Below are positions 48,711 to 61,513 of a DNA stretch of 64,000 nt, one piece after another (the stretch's first letter is position 1; each line of letters opens with the position of its first letter). The DNA is from Tetragonia tetragonoides (Eukaryota; Streptophyta; Magnoliopsida; Caryophyllales; Aizoaceae), in assembly GCA_038025085.1 (NCBI GenBank), contig CM076147.1:36122766-36186765 (forward strand), written 5' to 3'. The translations under genes were made by a program, and so were the position numbers. The notes beneath the pieces were generated by a model, which worked only from the letters and a program-made list of their open reading frames with translations, did not search any database and was not told the DNA's origin.

Positions 48711-51700
48711 GCTCAAACGAGTACATCTATTTGGGAAAGATGGAGTAGATAGTAAAAAAAATTGGCATTTTTCAAAAGTGATTTAAATATATATATATGC
48801 AATATATATTTATTATTAATATTTAGATAAAGAATACTTAATTACTTTATTTATTATGTCAAAATATTAAATTGGGAGAAACTGGAACAAATTGGAACAA
48901 ACTGGAGAAAAGTAGAAAACTGGAAGAAACTGGAACAAACTGAAAAAAAAAAAAAAATTTAAAAAAAATGGAATAAACTGGAGAAAACTGGAACAAACTG
49001 GAATTTTTAACTGGAAAATGAAAAAAACTGGAGAAAACTGGAAATTACTGGAATCCAATCTAGAAAAACATGCCCTAAGTGTAAGCGAGAGCGACTTAGG
49101 AGCACCTAAGTCTCCATCGCCAATGGCGACTCATTTTAGTTCACTGCCAGCTGAAAACTTACTCAGGACGATAGTAGAATGAGAGTCGCCAACCAGAGTA
49201 GCGACTCTCCTCCAGTAAAGTCGCCATTCTAGGTGGCGACTCTTGCGGGTAAAACTTAAAAGACGCCCTTGCCGATAGCGACTCTTGCTGTTGAACGAAA
49301 AAAAAAAGTTGCGGTCCGTGAGATCCCCAGCCTACGTAAACACCTTCATGGAAAACAGTTTCTAACCCAGCCTAATTTGAGTAATATTTTGTAATTTAAC
49401 ATCTTTTCAGGAAATCGTTCGTTTATATTTGTTCACACGCTTATTATTTTTCCACGTGCATACAACATTTACAAATAGGATTTCTCTATACAAATATAAA
49501 TTTGGGTACAATATGAATATGTCTTTGAACACTGCTATTTGTTGAAAATCGTGTTTCAAACGACTCCGTCGAATTTCGAGAAACCCATATATAATCATAT
49601 TAAAACTTTGCACGTGTTCAGCATTGTTAAAACTCAACATCAAATAAGTAAATTTGGTCAACTTGCTTTTTTGTTACTTTGGAGCCTCAAATTTTGAGTA
49701 CTCCATCGCTCTCAGATGGAGAAGTTTACTGATAGATAATGACAGTCATTGTACACTCTTTTGTAGTCTTCAAAAAATTGTGCAAAAGGTAGTCTATAAT
49801 ATGTATTCTGATATGTAAATACTTGAAATCGTGTACTTGGACTGTGAAGAGTGGAGAACAAATGGGGATGAATGGTAGAGTATAATTTGTTGAACAAGTT
49901 TTGTGTGATATTAATTATCAACTTATAGAAAGATGGAGTTACTGTTTAGAAATATAGGTGCTTCTTATTATAAAAATTGACCTTTGTTTACTAGAACGAA
50001 TTGTCGTCTCACCGAAAATTACTATAAGACCGTCTTTTACATGTTTTGTTAGCGAACTAATTGGATGAGAATATGAGATGACAAACTTTTAGTTAGTACT
50101 CCATAATATTTTTTTGGTGAGAATTTAGTTATTAGTATTTTGATGACACATTACAAATATTTGTAATTTGATTATATGTCTATGCACTTGAAATTCTGCG
50201 TTGTTGGAGAGTGGAGATTAAATGACGAAGGAGATTGTAGTTTGTTAACGAATTAAATTTGGACGAAAGAACAAATTTCTGTTAACAAATGTCAAACTAA
50301 TGATGATCCTATCTGAATGTCTACCATATATGTTCAATATGTAACGTATACACGTAACGTAAACAGCCCCACATCTTGATAAATAATTTATGCTAGTTGG
50401 TAAGAGTTGCCTTCATGAGATGAAAGATCCAGGGGAAGCGTATAACGCAGTATCACACTAACCTCTTTCACTATTAGCAATTTCAATATTGATCACAACC
50501 TTTTCATCACATGACTCGGGAATACATAGAGTATACAAAAACTTATATTAGACGGTTATATCGTAATTTTTAGTAAAATAATAATTACTTTTCAATAAAA
50601 TAAGGATTACTGTCTCACTGGTCATGAAAGTAACCCCTACCTTTTTGCATAGTGACCCCATAAAGACTTAATAATTTTAAACTACTAAAGATCATAGAAC
50701 GAGCAAGTAGAAACTCATATTATATATGAACATGACATATATGTCAGATATTATTTCATGTAATATTTGGTTTACCTCAAACTCTCAAAGCAATTACTAA
50801 TAGTAATATAACTTTGGTCAAACAATACAACTATTTGGGGAAAAACTACTCTTAAAAAAAAAACCTACCCTCCATCCTCTGTTTATCCTCATTCTTCTTT
50901 ATAATCCTAATTTTTAGTAGATCATATTTTCAGGTTGAGAGGACCGATTTAGTCCATTTTCAATTTGTGATTGATGGTTTTCGTTACGTTTAATCTTGAT
51001 TTCTAACTTTTTTCGTTTTGAGTAGCATAAAGTCTCTCCCTTAGTTTTATAGGGATCTTTATATCTTTCTTTCTATAGGATTCTCTTCTTCGCCTATTTG
51101 CGATTTATCTTTAGGAAAAACAATATGATCAATTTCGGAATAGATATACACACGATCGATGGAATCGTACAGAGGTTTGTGGGCAAGTGATTGAGTTACT
51201 TTGTGGTGAAGATCTCTACTTCCGTGAAAGATAAAGATACATTAAAGGAAGCACATGTTACTATGCATGTTGGGAGTCGCACCGGAGTATTCTAGTATAT
51301 TGGCTTGTAACTTGTTAGCGGATTTTTTGTTATTTCTATTAATTTAATATATTCTAAGATTATTTTTAATATAAATACAGTATGACTTTTCTACGAACAA
51401 AAGTCTACTATTTTCTCCTCTCAAAAAAATTACTAATCATAGTTTGTTTACTAGATTGCTGACAATATGAAACCAAATCAATTGGTGTTAAGTGTCTTGA
51501 AAAAAGTTGCCAACATGATTCCCACATGGAAGTTGGTTCTTGCTCAAGATATCATTGACGCTGCTGTTAGAGATCCAGAGAAGAAAAAAGAGGTTCTTTT
51601 TATCTCTTATGACATATTTAATCTTTTATTATTGCAACTTTTGTTTTTCCTAAAGCGGGTTTATTACAACAATTATGGAAACTAAACATATACACAATGA

Positions 51701-52450
51701 TCATAATTAACAGGTCAGATCAAATCCATACTGGTATACTGGAAGACCACGCTTGAAGACCGCTAACGAACTACTCGATGTCTCCGTGGATATTGAGAAG
51801 AGATTAAATGAGGTATTTACTGTTCTTCTATACTTAATTTCACTTAAATTCCGTTCAGTTCCTGTGTAACTTTATTAATCAAATAAATTCATGATGATAA
51901 CTATGTCATTGGAAAGATTTCAATGCATATTTCCGAATGAGTCCATTATTGAATATGTTTGAACGAGTTTTTAAAAAATGGTTAAGATTCAAATTAAAAA
52001 GAACCAATACATCTTAGATCAGTATATCAATTCAGTTTTTTCCAAGCGAAAAGAACGAACCCTTAGTTTCATCTAACTTTATTCCGAATATTTGCACTCA
52101 GATTTGTTTTCCTTATTTTGTTTGGCTATGTCATTGATACATAGGTGAAACTACCTTTCATAATTGTTCATGGAGGAGATGACAAGGTAACAGATCCAGC
52201 CATTAGCAAGCTTCTATATGAAACAGCTTCGAGCTCTGACAAGACATTCAAGTTGTATCCAGGAATGTGGCATGCTTTGACCTATGGTGAGCTACCAGGA
52301 AATATTGACAGAGTGTTCAAGGATATCATCCTATGGTTGGACGAGAGATCGGGGAAGGAGGATTCGAGGATGGAAAGAGAGAGAAAATCTAAAGAGGACA
52401 TAGATGTTTCAATTGATCAGAAACCTAGCTCGCCATTGAGCTCAATCTGA
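45751..52450 (+). CDS. MAGL: Monoacylglycerol lipase-like alpha/beta hydrolase
   Basis: Predicted serine hydrolase releasing fatty acids from monoacylglycerols or lysophospholipids (MAGL/caffeoylshikimate esterase family). Seven exons: 45751-45777, 45904-46030, 46243-46389, 47907-48037, 51455-51592, 51714-51812 and 52145-52450. They join in frame with GT-AG borders into 324 residues, a normal family length. Visible motifs are His40-Gly41 (HGYAMESS, oxyanion hole), nucleophile Ser116 in GESMGG, acid Asp236 in HGGDDKVTD and His266 in MWHALTYGE. The Arg/Lys/Glu-rich tail (residues 290-324) is not conserved. No signal peptide or membrane span. Introns 3 (1.5 kb) and 4 (3.4 kb) carry transposon insertions; the rest are short. 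The exact substrate cannot be told from sequence; caffeoylshikimate esterase activity is less likely but not excluded. Confidence 0.9.
47400..47696. mobile_element. Tourist-type MITE in MAGL intron 3, 297 bp
   Basis: Flanked by TAA on both sides (47397-47399 and 47697-47699). Long terminal inverted repeats share the core TTGCTTGCAATCAAAT (47411 and complement of 47669-47686) and continue through the ATGCAAT-type motif. The TAA target and GG...CC ends identify PIF/Harbinger-related Tourist MITEs. It is non-coding and entirely intronic, so it should be spliced out. Confidence 0.85.
48151..49398. mobile_element. Long-TIR element in MAGL intron 4, carrying a nested MITE
   Basis: About 48 bp at the left end (48151-48199) is inverted at the right end (49350-49398) at roughly 80% identity; shared words are TAAATTA, AAAATA, TTACTCA/CTACTCA, ATTAGG and TGGGTTA. 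Without the nested MITE the element is about 466 bp. Its interior carries many AGTCGC/GCGACT motifs in both orientations. Such long inverted repeats suggest a Mutator-like element, but no 9-bp target duplication could be read. Confidence 0.6.
48297..49075. mobile_element. ACTGG-minisatellite MITE, complete copy, 779 bp
   Basis: Starts GGGCATGTTTTT and ends AAAAACATGCCC, inverted repeats flanked by TAA (48294-48296 and 49076-49078), as in PIF/Harbinger-type elements. The body is tandem GGAACAAACTGGAAAAAACT-type repeats on both arms, an AT-rich core and a pure (TTA)n tract (about 48607-48711). It is nested in the long-TIR element in intron 4. It shares termini, repeat motif and layout with the copy at 38759-39253. 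Confidence 0.8.
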
Positions 52451-53854
52451 TTGCATTTGAGAGTTCCTGGGGGTTGACTGTTGAGAATACTGTACAAAGA
52501 TTTCATGCAAATGCTTTCTATCATTTGTCAATTGGGTGATTGAATGCTCGTGCGTTGCACGGACTGTGATTATATTATATAACCAATATAACGTGATTAT
52601 TAATCTCATCAAACTATCAAAGTATAATTGCCACATTTGAAAAATTATGAATATTATATTATATGATTAGTATAGTCTATTTTATATCATTAATGCGAGT
52701 ATATAGTAAGATTATTATGACTTCTCAGGAATACCTTAGATAATTTTAACTCTTATTACCACTTTTAGATATCTCACCCCTATATGTTCCATATGATGTA
52801 AACATGAGGTCATCAAAATCTTTCCATACTCTATTGGTATTGTTGGTATAGCCTGCGCTTTGCCCGTCTAATTAAGAAAATGAGTAGGGAGAAAATAACG
52901 TTGTACCAAAGGTCCAAAACCCAGAAGAAGTAACTAATGGAGCTGGGAGATATGCTTCCAGTTTGGTTTCGCTTGCGATAAGCTTTGTACAAGACTTAAT
53001 TGAAAGATACTCATTTTCTTCTAACGGTATGGTGTGTTATTCTACACTTATCAAGTAACTGGTTCAATTCAACTCAAAATCCATTGAAAGATAATTGTGG
53101 AAAAGCGCTCAAAGAGCATCTACGAATTTCAAAAATTTAACTCAACAAAGATTTCTGAGATTACAATTTACAGCCACAAAAATACCGAATATATTTTGAA
53201 TTACAAATACTACATTATAATAAGTCTCCGTTGTTGCATTCTAAATCTAAACAACATACACGCCTTACCTCTCATCGACAACGTCCATGTCTGTCTTAAC
53301 TCATGAATCGGGATCACAACCCATCACCATTCTCCCTCCTGGGCTTAGGTAGGGTATCAGAGGTTAGTATCACATTTCACAACCTTATGGCCTGCATGAA
53401 GCCGACAGTGAACATCCGATCGCTAAAACATAACAATCCCCAACTTTCAAGTACGCTATTATAGTTGCATAGCAAAAAAAGTACGCTATTATAGCAAAAG
53501 TACGTACAATTACAATTAAATAGAACTCCCGTAACATCACAGCATTTATATTTAAATAGCAGGAAAAATGGTGAACTCATGACGAGCATAGCGCAGGCAT
53601 GAGACAAAAATGTAAACCAACCTCTGTTTCAAAATCGACATACATACATGAATAACATGACCCATTTTCTTTCATAATTTGGGGCGAGAAGAAGAAGGAC
53701 AAACAGAAGATAATATCGAAAACTTCCAAACTAGAAAGCTGGTTGACAGTCCAAACAATTTTACTGTTAACTAACCTCATCTAAAACAGCACTGCTCACA
53801 AGTGTGATCAAGGCAAATAGAATAAGTTACCTTTTAAGTTCTAACTGATCCGCA
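52451..53854. other. Intergenic between convergent MAGL and SF3B3 genes
   Basis: Contains the 3' flanks of both genes. A small GC hairpin (CGTGC GTT GCACG, 52549-52561) resembles a Helitron terminal stem but lacks the CTAG that should follow on either strand. The rest is AT-rich and featureless. Confidence 0.4.
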
Positions 53855-56800
53855 CTAAATTATCTTATTTCTAATTTCTTCTAGTTTCTTTAGAATCTCA
53901 GCTGGAGTTCTATCCAATTCATCAGCAATTTTCCTCTGCATATCCATTGGGAGTGTTGGAAACTGTTCGCATAGATCACCATCAATTACGTCCTACAAAA
54001 TAAATCAAAAAAGCATTAGTTAAGGTGTAATGTTAAAACAATGGATCACAATGAAGAGGTGTAAATGGTGCAGCTAATAAAAGTAGCGTGCTTACCTTCA
54101 CAGGAAAATATGCAGATCTGTAAGCCATGTGATCTCTGCCACATAAAGGTGGGTGCTCCTGCCTCAAATGCATTTCCAAGTGAGAAAAGAAGTCAACATC
54201 ATCACGAGAGCCAAAAGGAAGAAATGCCCCCAAGCTCCCCATCACAGTCCCATAAATGATGCATTCTCCACCTCCAGGTATAAGAGATGCCTTCTGCAAA
54301 CTTGATACTACATCACCGACGTGGAACTGGACAATCTCCTCAACCTTGTTAGGAGCTCCGTTGAGCCTCCCCTGCTCCCATTTAATCTTCCCACCAGTTG
54401 GGTCTTCTTCAACCTCATCAGATACATCCTGAGGTAGCCGAACAAAATAGACATTCCCAAACTTGTCCGCCCCTGCCACAGTGTCAAAATCTACATGGTG
54501 TGATGCAGTAACCCATCTGGGATAAACATCATCAGCAAATATGTACAGCTGGTTTTCATCCCGTCTATACTTGCAATAATGAAATGACTGCAAAAACCAC
54601 ATAAAAAGCATAGTTAGAACCACATCACACTTCATAACCGAATCAACTAAAAAGCCTGAGAGTAGGCAACAAGACCTGATTCCATCAAACATGCTACAAT
54701 AAGAGCTAACAAACATGATACAGTGCAGGAAGACTATTACTCACTCTCCAAAGGCACTGTCTAGTTTGGCGTTTTGGACTAATTTTGACCATATTGTTTG
54801 TCCTGATATAATGGTGAAATTCAGCTAATCTCTAGCAGTATCTTTTTTTACAATAACTTAATATATTAGTTCATTAAATTAATGGTCAAAATTAACCCAA
54901 AAATCATATGCATGTAAGTAATGGAAGCACAAGCGAAGATGCTACTTGACCAAGGTACTTGCGTTCCTAGTTTCCTACATTCTCATATTCTCAAGACAGT
55001 GTCCATACATTGCCATCAATGTAACGAGATTAAGAAGGCAGTGGGAATAATTTCATACCAAATTTCCATTTTCATTGGTCCACAACAGAAACAATTATTA
55101 TTTACTGCTAATTGATGGTTATGGTAGTTTAAAATGCACACAAATAAAAATGATGGCAGAGTTTATAAAGTGAAGCATAGAGTTTACCTCCTGGACGTCA
55201 CCAACGTATATACGGTCACGGTAAGTGTGTATCGATATAATTGTGTTTGGAAACAGCTTATTCTCACACTTTCTGAGCAGTCTCTTCTTGCCTAAGTCAT
55301 ACAACCTGAGCACCGAACCTACCCCGGCGAGCAATCTTCCCTGAAATTGGCATAAAGCCAGCGGGACACCATCTACTTGGGTCTTGTGCAAAAGCTCAAG
55401 TTTTCCATTCTCAACAAACCGATAAATGTGAATATATGCTGCATCAAAGGATCTTTTGGGCCAAAATTGCAATGACTTTGCAGTACCAACAGCTAGAAGA
55501 GTTCCATACTCTTTGTCATGGAAATTCACAGTACATATGCTGAATGCAGCTTCATTATCCTGAAGCTCCAGGCAGCAAATTGTTTCCTCTGTTCTAGGAT
55601 CAAGAACTCTGACGCAAGAAACCCATTTCTCTTTCTCTGCTCTTGGATAACCATACTGCTCATCAGATAGATGATTGTCTTCATCTTCATCACCATTTTC
55701 CATTTCAATATTACCATTCTCATCTACTCCAGCTGCAAAGCACTCCTTTTGTGCAGCTTCACGCTCCTCGGCACTTAGTGCCCGCTGATCACTCTCAATA
55801 GTCACCAGCAGTTTCCGTTTGGGCTGAAGCACAAACTTTCTTGGCGTGTACCTCAAGGGAATCACAGTTTCATTGAATGTTTCACCAAGCCTCTCAATAG
55901 TGAACACTTTAAGTGCCTCAGCAGCAACAGCAACTACACCTTCTGCACACTGATCAGATGCAAATGACGCAGCAAATTCAAGTGTACCGCATGTAAGAGG
56001 TGTTAACAAGAAATGCCCCTGATATATGTAACCAAGCCATGGCCGACTTGACAAACAAAGCATTGCACGCCGACCTCTCACGATAATTGAAAAAAGTTTC
56101 GGGGGTCTGAGACCCAAAAACCTGGAACGCGAATCAGAAAGTTGTCCTGTTACCATGTCAACAACTGTCCTAAACAAAACACCATTCTGCAGACCAGCAT
56201 TGAGAAAAAGACTGGCAGGATGATCAGCACCATCTTCTCCTCCAGTTGATGCCTGTATCTCAAGGAACAAGAGGGATTCAGGGGGTGAGAAAACACTCTG
56301 CAAACTCAAGACTTGCATGCAGTCATCTGGATCCAAGGATAAGATACGTATAGTATTATCGTATGATCCAACTGCAAGGAAGCGGGATCTCTGTCTCCCT
56401 TCTGGAACTGGGGCAATGTCCAAACAAGCTACATCTCCAGGCATTTCATGTTTCTCCACTTCCATCAACTGACCAGTTTGATCCACCTCAAAGTAAATTA
56501 GCTCTCCCCCACTCAGTGCGATGACAACTTGAAGCCTGTTGTACCCAACCTTAACAATTGTCCTTTTTCCTGGAGTCCTCCACTCATTGATACGCCCATC
56601 TTCCCTAATGTGTCTAATACCACTAGGATGGACTTGCATGAGAGAATCGTCACCAATTAAAGATACAGCTAGAGAAGGCGTAGTATCAAGAAACCCACTG
56701 TCACTAACTTCTTCAACAGTCTCACCAATTGAGAGTACAAGGGTGACACTAGCAAAAGAGACCACAATATAAGCATCAAATTCATCATTGACATTTTTCT

Positions 56801-58187
56801 TCACTGTCCAAACAGCATTTGGCACACCTGGAAGTGGAGAGGTAGCCATCTCGGTAATTCCCAAACCAGGCCTTAGAATCCTCAAAGACGAACGAGGACC
56901 CTGACCACAAAGTGTAAATATCTGTGGAGTTTCTTCTTCGAAAAGATTAGTCACTTTCATGTCCATTATTGGCATAAGGCTTTGGACCTGGTCAACCCTA
57001 AGAAGATTCTTAAGCCTTCTAGGTTGAAAGAACACAGGCTGGAAACCCTCATCAGTTTCCAACTCCATCATCCTAGCCGAAGAAGACTCCACATCAGGTT
57101 CATCTCCAATAGCTTGAAACTGATACAAAGCATGATTACCAAACTCGGACGCAGCAAACAAAAACCCCGACTTCAACACACACATCGAAGACGTCACAGG
57201 GATCGTATCAAAGTACTTAATCTTCAATTCCGTAACACCCTCACCCCCATGCTCCAAAGTGACCTTGAAAATATCACCATACTCAGTCTGCAACAAAAAG
57301 AAAAACATTGATTTCTGCTTATGCGTAGCAGCAGACACAATGAGAACCCCACGTTCAGCAGGCAAATCCGCTCTCCTTGGAATCAAAGCCCTAACATCGG
57401 GATGCCCTTGATTCTTATAAATAACAAAATTTTCCGCACAAACCAAAACCCCACTAGGCCCATCCCCACCACCGGGCACAGTCACAAGCATATTAGCCCC
57501 ATTATCCACAGGCTCCGACCACTTCCTCGAAACATGATTAAGCCCCAAATCAAGCTCATAAAACGTCAAATGTTTCTGCGCCTCAGCCGCAGCTTGACCC
57601 GTCGAATCCTGATCAGCCTCAGAATAATCCATCTCAATCGACGCAAAAATCGGGTTATCAAACCCACAATCAACCCCACAAATCGAATAAGTAATAGTAT
57701 GCGACTTATGTGCTTCTAAAGGCGACGAAATCGTTAACCTAGCAGCAGTATCTCTATTCAGAACATAAACAAGCTTCTGTTTTTCACAAGCACCAATCAT
57801 CACAGCTCTCCCTTTCGGGTCAATACCCAAATACTGACCCGGAACAATTCGACGACAACCCGATTTACCAAACGTTTCCTGATGAACTTTATCAAATACA
57901 TTCTTTTCTTTATTATATTCTAAGATAACAATTCTACCAGAATCAGAACCAACAACGATGTAATCTTTTTGGGATCCAGTTAACCTAAATTGAGCTAATG
58001 AACGAATTGCACCGAAAACATCGACGGAAAGTAAGGTTTGGATCTTACCGTTATCGTCCGGGCGAAGTAAATCGAGAACTTTGCCACGTGCGACGACGAT
58101 TTCTTGGACTTTTCCACCGGAGAAATTTCCGTTAATCGCGCAAATTATTCCGGTGGGTTTTTGGAGTGTTAGACTGTAGAGATACAT
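53855..58187 (-). CDS. SF3B3: Splicing factor 3B subunit 3 (SAP130)
   Basis: Large beta-propeller scaffold of the U2 snRNP SF3b complex, which helps select the intron branch site in the nucleus. Three exons on the minus strand: 55188-58187 (1000 codons), 54096-54587 (164 codons) and 53855-53992 (45 codons plus stop). All joins are phase 0 and GT-AG, giving 1209 residues; Arabidopsis SAP130 is, as I recall, close to this. The N-terminal MMS1-like propellers begin MYLYSLTLQKPTGI, the CPSF_A-type C-terminal domain spans roughly 860-1170, and the protein ends in IRNKII. An acidic loop (about residues 815-838, ENGDEDEDN) is typical. The 1000-codon first exon reads on past the donor for 22 codons without a stop, so it is easily mispredicted as the whole gene. 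Introns are 600 and 103 bp. Confidence 0.97.
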
Positions 58188-58278
58188 TGTGCGACGAAAA
58201 CCCTAGAATTTCAGAGAGAGAGATGAAAGAGAGTGTGTCTGTGTGTGAAGCGATAAACCCTAATTTGTGACTAATTCA

Positions 58279-58317
<39 letters not shown>

Positions 58318-58375
58318 GGTTTAAGAGTGAGAGACTGGAGGGAAGAAGATGAGTAAAATTTGAGATTTGGGGGTT
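58188..58375 (-). promoter_or_regulatory. SF3B3 leader/promoter with GA tract and telo-box-like motifs
   Basis: Upstream of the ATG lie AAAACCCTAG (58197-58206), AAACCCTAA (58255-58263), an uninterrupted (GA)n tract of about 30 bases (58281-58314) and TAGGGTTTA (58315-58323). Telo-box-like motifs are common near transcription starts of plant housekeeping genes. Confidence 0.45.
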
Positions 58376-59296
58376 TTCCCAAGCCGGTGGTGAGAATTAA
58401 CCGACCTCAAATTAGGGCGGTCTATCGAGCTTGTTTTTTGTTTTTTTTTTTGGTTGAGTTAGTATTAACCAATGAAATAGAAGTCTTGTAACTTTAAAAA
58501 TGAATTTAGTAATTTTTTATAAAGTTTTTTTTTTTTTTTTGGAAAAAGAGTAAGAATTCATTCATTGATTTCAAGTGATATGGGTTCCTACACCATATAA
58601 CATATGTAAAATGAAAACCAATTTAACCAAATCATGTCTAAATAGATAACCAAAAATTTTATGAAAATTTATCACTCTGTTTGGAAATGCATCGATAATT
58701 TTCACTGGATAATTTGAACTGGGAATGTGATTACTAATTTCAGATGGAGGAAGTACTAGTGTACTACTAATATAATAAACATATTGAAAAGGGTTTGAAT
58801 CTCACCTTGGGAATGGAGCAGTATTAAATTTCTTAGACAATTATCTAACTCTTTGAGGTGTCTATATTCTAGTGCGGGAAAATAGTTACTGTGGCCAATG
58901 GTGAATATCGTTGGTGCGAACAAAAGAAACATACTCAAGCACTTGGGGTGTAGAAAAGATACCCCAAAGGCCCAAATGATTCTCATGGAAGTAAAATATA
59001 GGAGGTGGAAGCCGTTTCTTGAATACAAATCCTAATAAAATACTCAATTGAATCATTTGAGGTAAGATACCAAAGAGCAAATTGAACAACAAACTTGCAA
59101 CAACTTTAGCCATAGTACGTGGGTTCAATAATGCATTCACTTATGTAACCACTCCACCTCACAATATCAACTCAACTAGACCATAACCCCAAAACCACTC
59201 CAACAAAAACTTGATAAATAAATTAACAAGTTCCCCCAACCAAATCAGCCAAAAGAACTCCAAATGAACATCCTTCACTCCCAACCTTCTTGAATC
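58376..59296. other. Intergenic with possible SINE remnant
   Basis: Between the divergent SF3B3 and first dirigent gene. GGGTTTGAATCTCACC near 58791 resembles a pol III B-box followed by GGAATGGAG, as in dicot SINE heads, but the rest of a SINE is not clear. Confidence 0.35.
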
Positions 59297-60076
59297 ATGT
59301 ACTCATCTAAATCCTCTCCCTCCATCCTTACAACAACTTTCTTCCCTCTCCTCCTCTTCTTCTCCATCATCACCCCATCAACATACTCAGCTCGAACTCG
59401 ACTCGATCTCGTTGACCCGCCCCCACCCCATCCCCCTCAAAATCATCAACCTTCAATGACCTTTCTCATGCAAGATGTACTAACAAGACCACCAATTATG
59501 ACAAACAACAACAACCCACAAAATCACCTCCCCTTCTCAAAACCCTTAACAAATCTACTAGGGGCCATTCCCTTTTCTTCCCAAACAAACCCTACTTACA
59601 CCTATCCTTCCACCCAAACACTCGGGATCACGTTCCCCACCACAGCCGCCCTAAGGGAAGAGCTAGAGTTTGGGCTAACAACCGACATCGAGGAGGACAT
59701 GTACGAGGAGAAGGCCCCGTTTGGGGTGCCAGAACTGGTAGGGAAGGCCAAGGGGATTTACGTGGCGATAAATGGCTCCGAGAAAGGGATGGATAGCATA
59801 AGCCATATGATGGCCATGACAGCAAGTTTTAGAGTTGGTAATATTGAGAAAGATGAGAGTAAATTGGATAGCTTGAAGTTTTTTGGGGTGCACAAAAAAG
59901 ATGTTTTAGAGTGTCATGTTGCTGTGATTGGTGGGACTGGCAAGTATAATGATCCTAATGGATATGCAACCATTAGAGTAGTGACTAGTAGTAATAATAA
60001 TATAGGGGCTAATGATCCTGATGAATCAAGTGAAGAGGCCAACAAGTTCCTTTTGTTCAATGTTTATCTTAGCTAA
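59297..60076 (+). CDS. DIR: Dirigent protein, DIR24/25-like
   Basis: Secreted protein expected to steer coupling of monolignol radicals into lignans or lignin-like polymer in the cell wall. Single exon, 259 residues. A hydrophobic signal peptide (residues about 11-32) is followed by a short Pro/His-rich linker (40-52). The dirigent domain starts at MTFLMQDVL (53-61) and includes SHMMAMTASFRV, KFFGVH and the conserved GGTGKY (212-217). The linker is much shorter than in the neighbouring paralogue, and an extra Asn-rich stretch lies before the C-terminus. The ATG at 59297 is the only start that leaves a complete signal peptide. The same-strand paralogue lies 1.4 kb downstream: an old tandem pair. 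Confidence 0.92.
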   Translation: MYSSKSSPSILTTTFFPLLLFFSIITPSTYSARTRLDLVDPPPPHPPQNHQPSMTFLMQDVLTRPPIMTNNNNPQNHLPFSKPLTNLLGAIPFSSQTNPTYTYPSTQTLGITFPTTAALREELEFGLTTDIEEDMYEEKAPFGVPELVGKAKGIYVAINGSEKGMDSISHMMAMTASFRVGNIEKDESKLDSLKFFGVHKKDVLECHVAVIGGTGKYNDPNGYATIRVVTSSNNNIGANDPDESSEEANKFLLFNVYLS

Positions 60077-61396
60077 CTACTTATATACATCCAGTTTTGG
60101 GAGATAATTTGTTGTTCTTACCTAAGTTCTGATATTTTTCAGTATTTGTTGTATAATGGTCTATGTTGATGTAATTTTTCAACATATTTGATGAAATTTT
60201 TAGACTTGTCAATTTTAAGTGGATTTTCCTCATTTTTACACTTTTGTTTGATGGGATCTGATGCTATTTAGCTACAGCAACGATCGACGAAACTATACAA
60301 TCCTTCATTCACCTGCAAAAGAAGGAAAACAAAATAATGATTGATAAATTTGAATTTGATGTTGGTGGTAACATTTCGCTTCATGAATTCACTTTTCATA
60401 GTATGAAGTTGGAGAGAAAACTGGTAGTATCACAATATTGTGTTTCTGACAAGTGATTATTTAGGAGTTGAGTACTCACGAAGGCCTTGACTATAAGTTA
60501 TATTCTTTAACTGAGGATTATGAGTAAACAAAGAACAAATTCACAACTATATCATCCAATAATCATAATAAAAGTAAGGCAATAATCCTATATCAAGAAC
60601 AAATCAGTAAAGCAGATGCAAATACAGTATATCAGAAACTGGTATTAATGTTGTGCAAACTTCAGAACTGGACTTGTTCTGCAGTTGTACAAAAAGGGAC
60701 AATTTTGAATCAACCATAAATCACTCCCCATCTATGGATCCCAAGCTGTGGGATTTAGTGCATAATTTGCATCTGCTAGTATTAACATTACTAACTTAAC
60801 ACAATTATATGATGAGAATATTTTTTTAGACTTAAAAATTTTGAGTTAAAAGTTGTTACCAGTATATTAATTATACTGACAATGAACTCTATGATCTAGT
60901 TAGGGCAAATTGATAGAAGAATTGCAGACCTCTGTTCTCTCTGTTTTTTCTTGTTCTCATACTCTATACAAGCATAAAAACTCGTATGAGGCGGCATCAA
61001 GTTGAAAATGAAAATCTGAAAGTCTTTGGGGGCGGAACCAGGATTTATGCAAATGAAAATCTTCTGACTTTTATGCCTTTAGGAATCACTATACCAAAGG
61101 ATAAAAGGAAAACAAACATATACATAAAGCCTCTACAACATTTTAAGACAAAAAAAAAAAAAAAAGAAGAGAACAATAATTGTGATGCACTTTTCAACCT
61201 GCAGCAACAGAATGAAATCCTAATTAATCAATAACCACCTAATCTTTTGTAACTCCTATAACCTTACAGCTTTAAAGTACTATGAGTTTAGGTTGACTTA
61301 AACCAAATACTTCTATTACATGATCAAAACAACAACTCCTCCATTTTCAGCAGCTCCACTTAGTCTTAATCAGTCTAAACCACAGTATTCTTCAAC
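60077..61396. other. Spacer between the two dirigent genes
   Basis: 3' flank of the first dirigent gene and 5' flank of the second. A-rich tract near 61149-61165. No further gene recognised. Confidence 0.4.
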
Positions 61397-61405
61397 CTAT
61401 ATATA
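61397..61405 (+). promoter_or_regulatory. TATA-like box of the second dirigent gene
   Basis: CTATATATA lies about 110 bases upstream of the ATG at 61514, a normal distance for a plant TATA box. Confidence 0.45.
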
Positions 61406-61513
61406 TCCTTACTCACATTCTCAATTTCATCATCAAAACAACAAACTAACAAAGCATTTCACTTTATCATCTAATATCCCATTTTCTTACAAGTCACATA
61501 CACCAAACAAAAG

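Noticed and set aside
52540..52880. GC hairpin suggesting a Helitron end after MAGL
   Set aside because: The stem CGTGC/GCACG is not followed by CTAG on either strand at the right distance.
56982..57719. Plus-strand frames opposite SF3B3
   Set aside because: Antisense shadows of the conserved SF3B3 coding strand.
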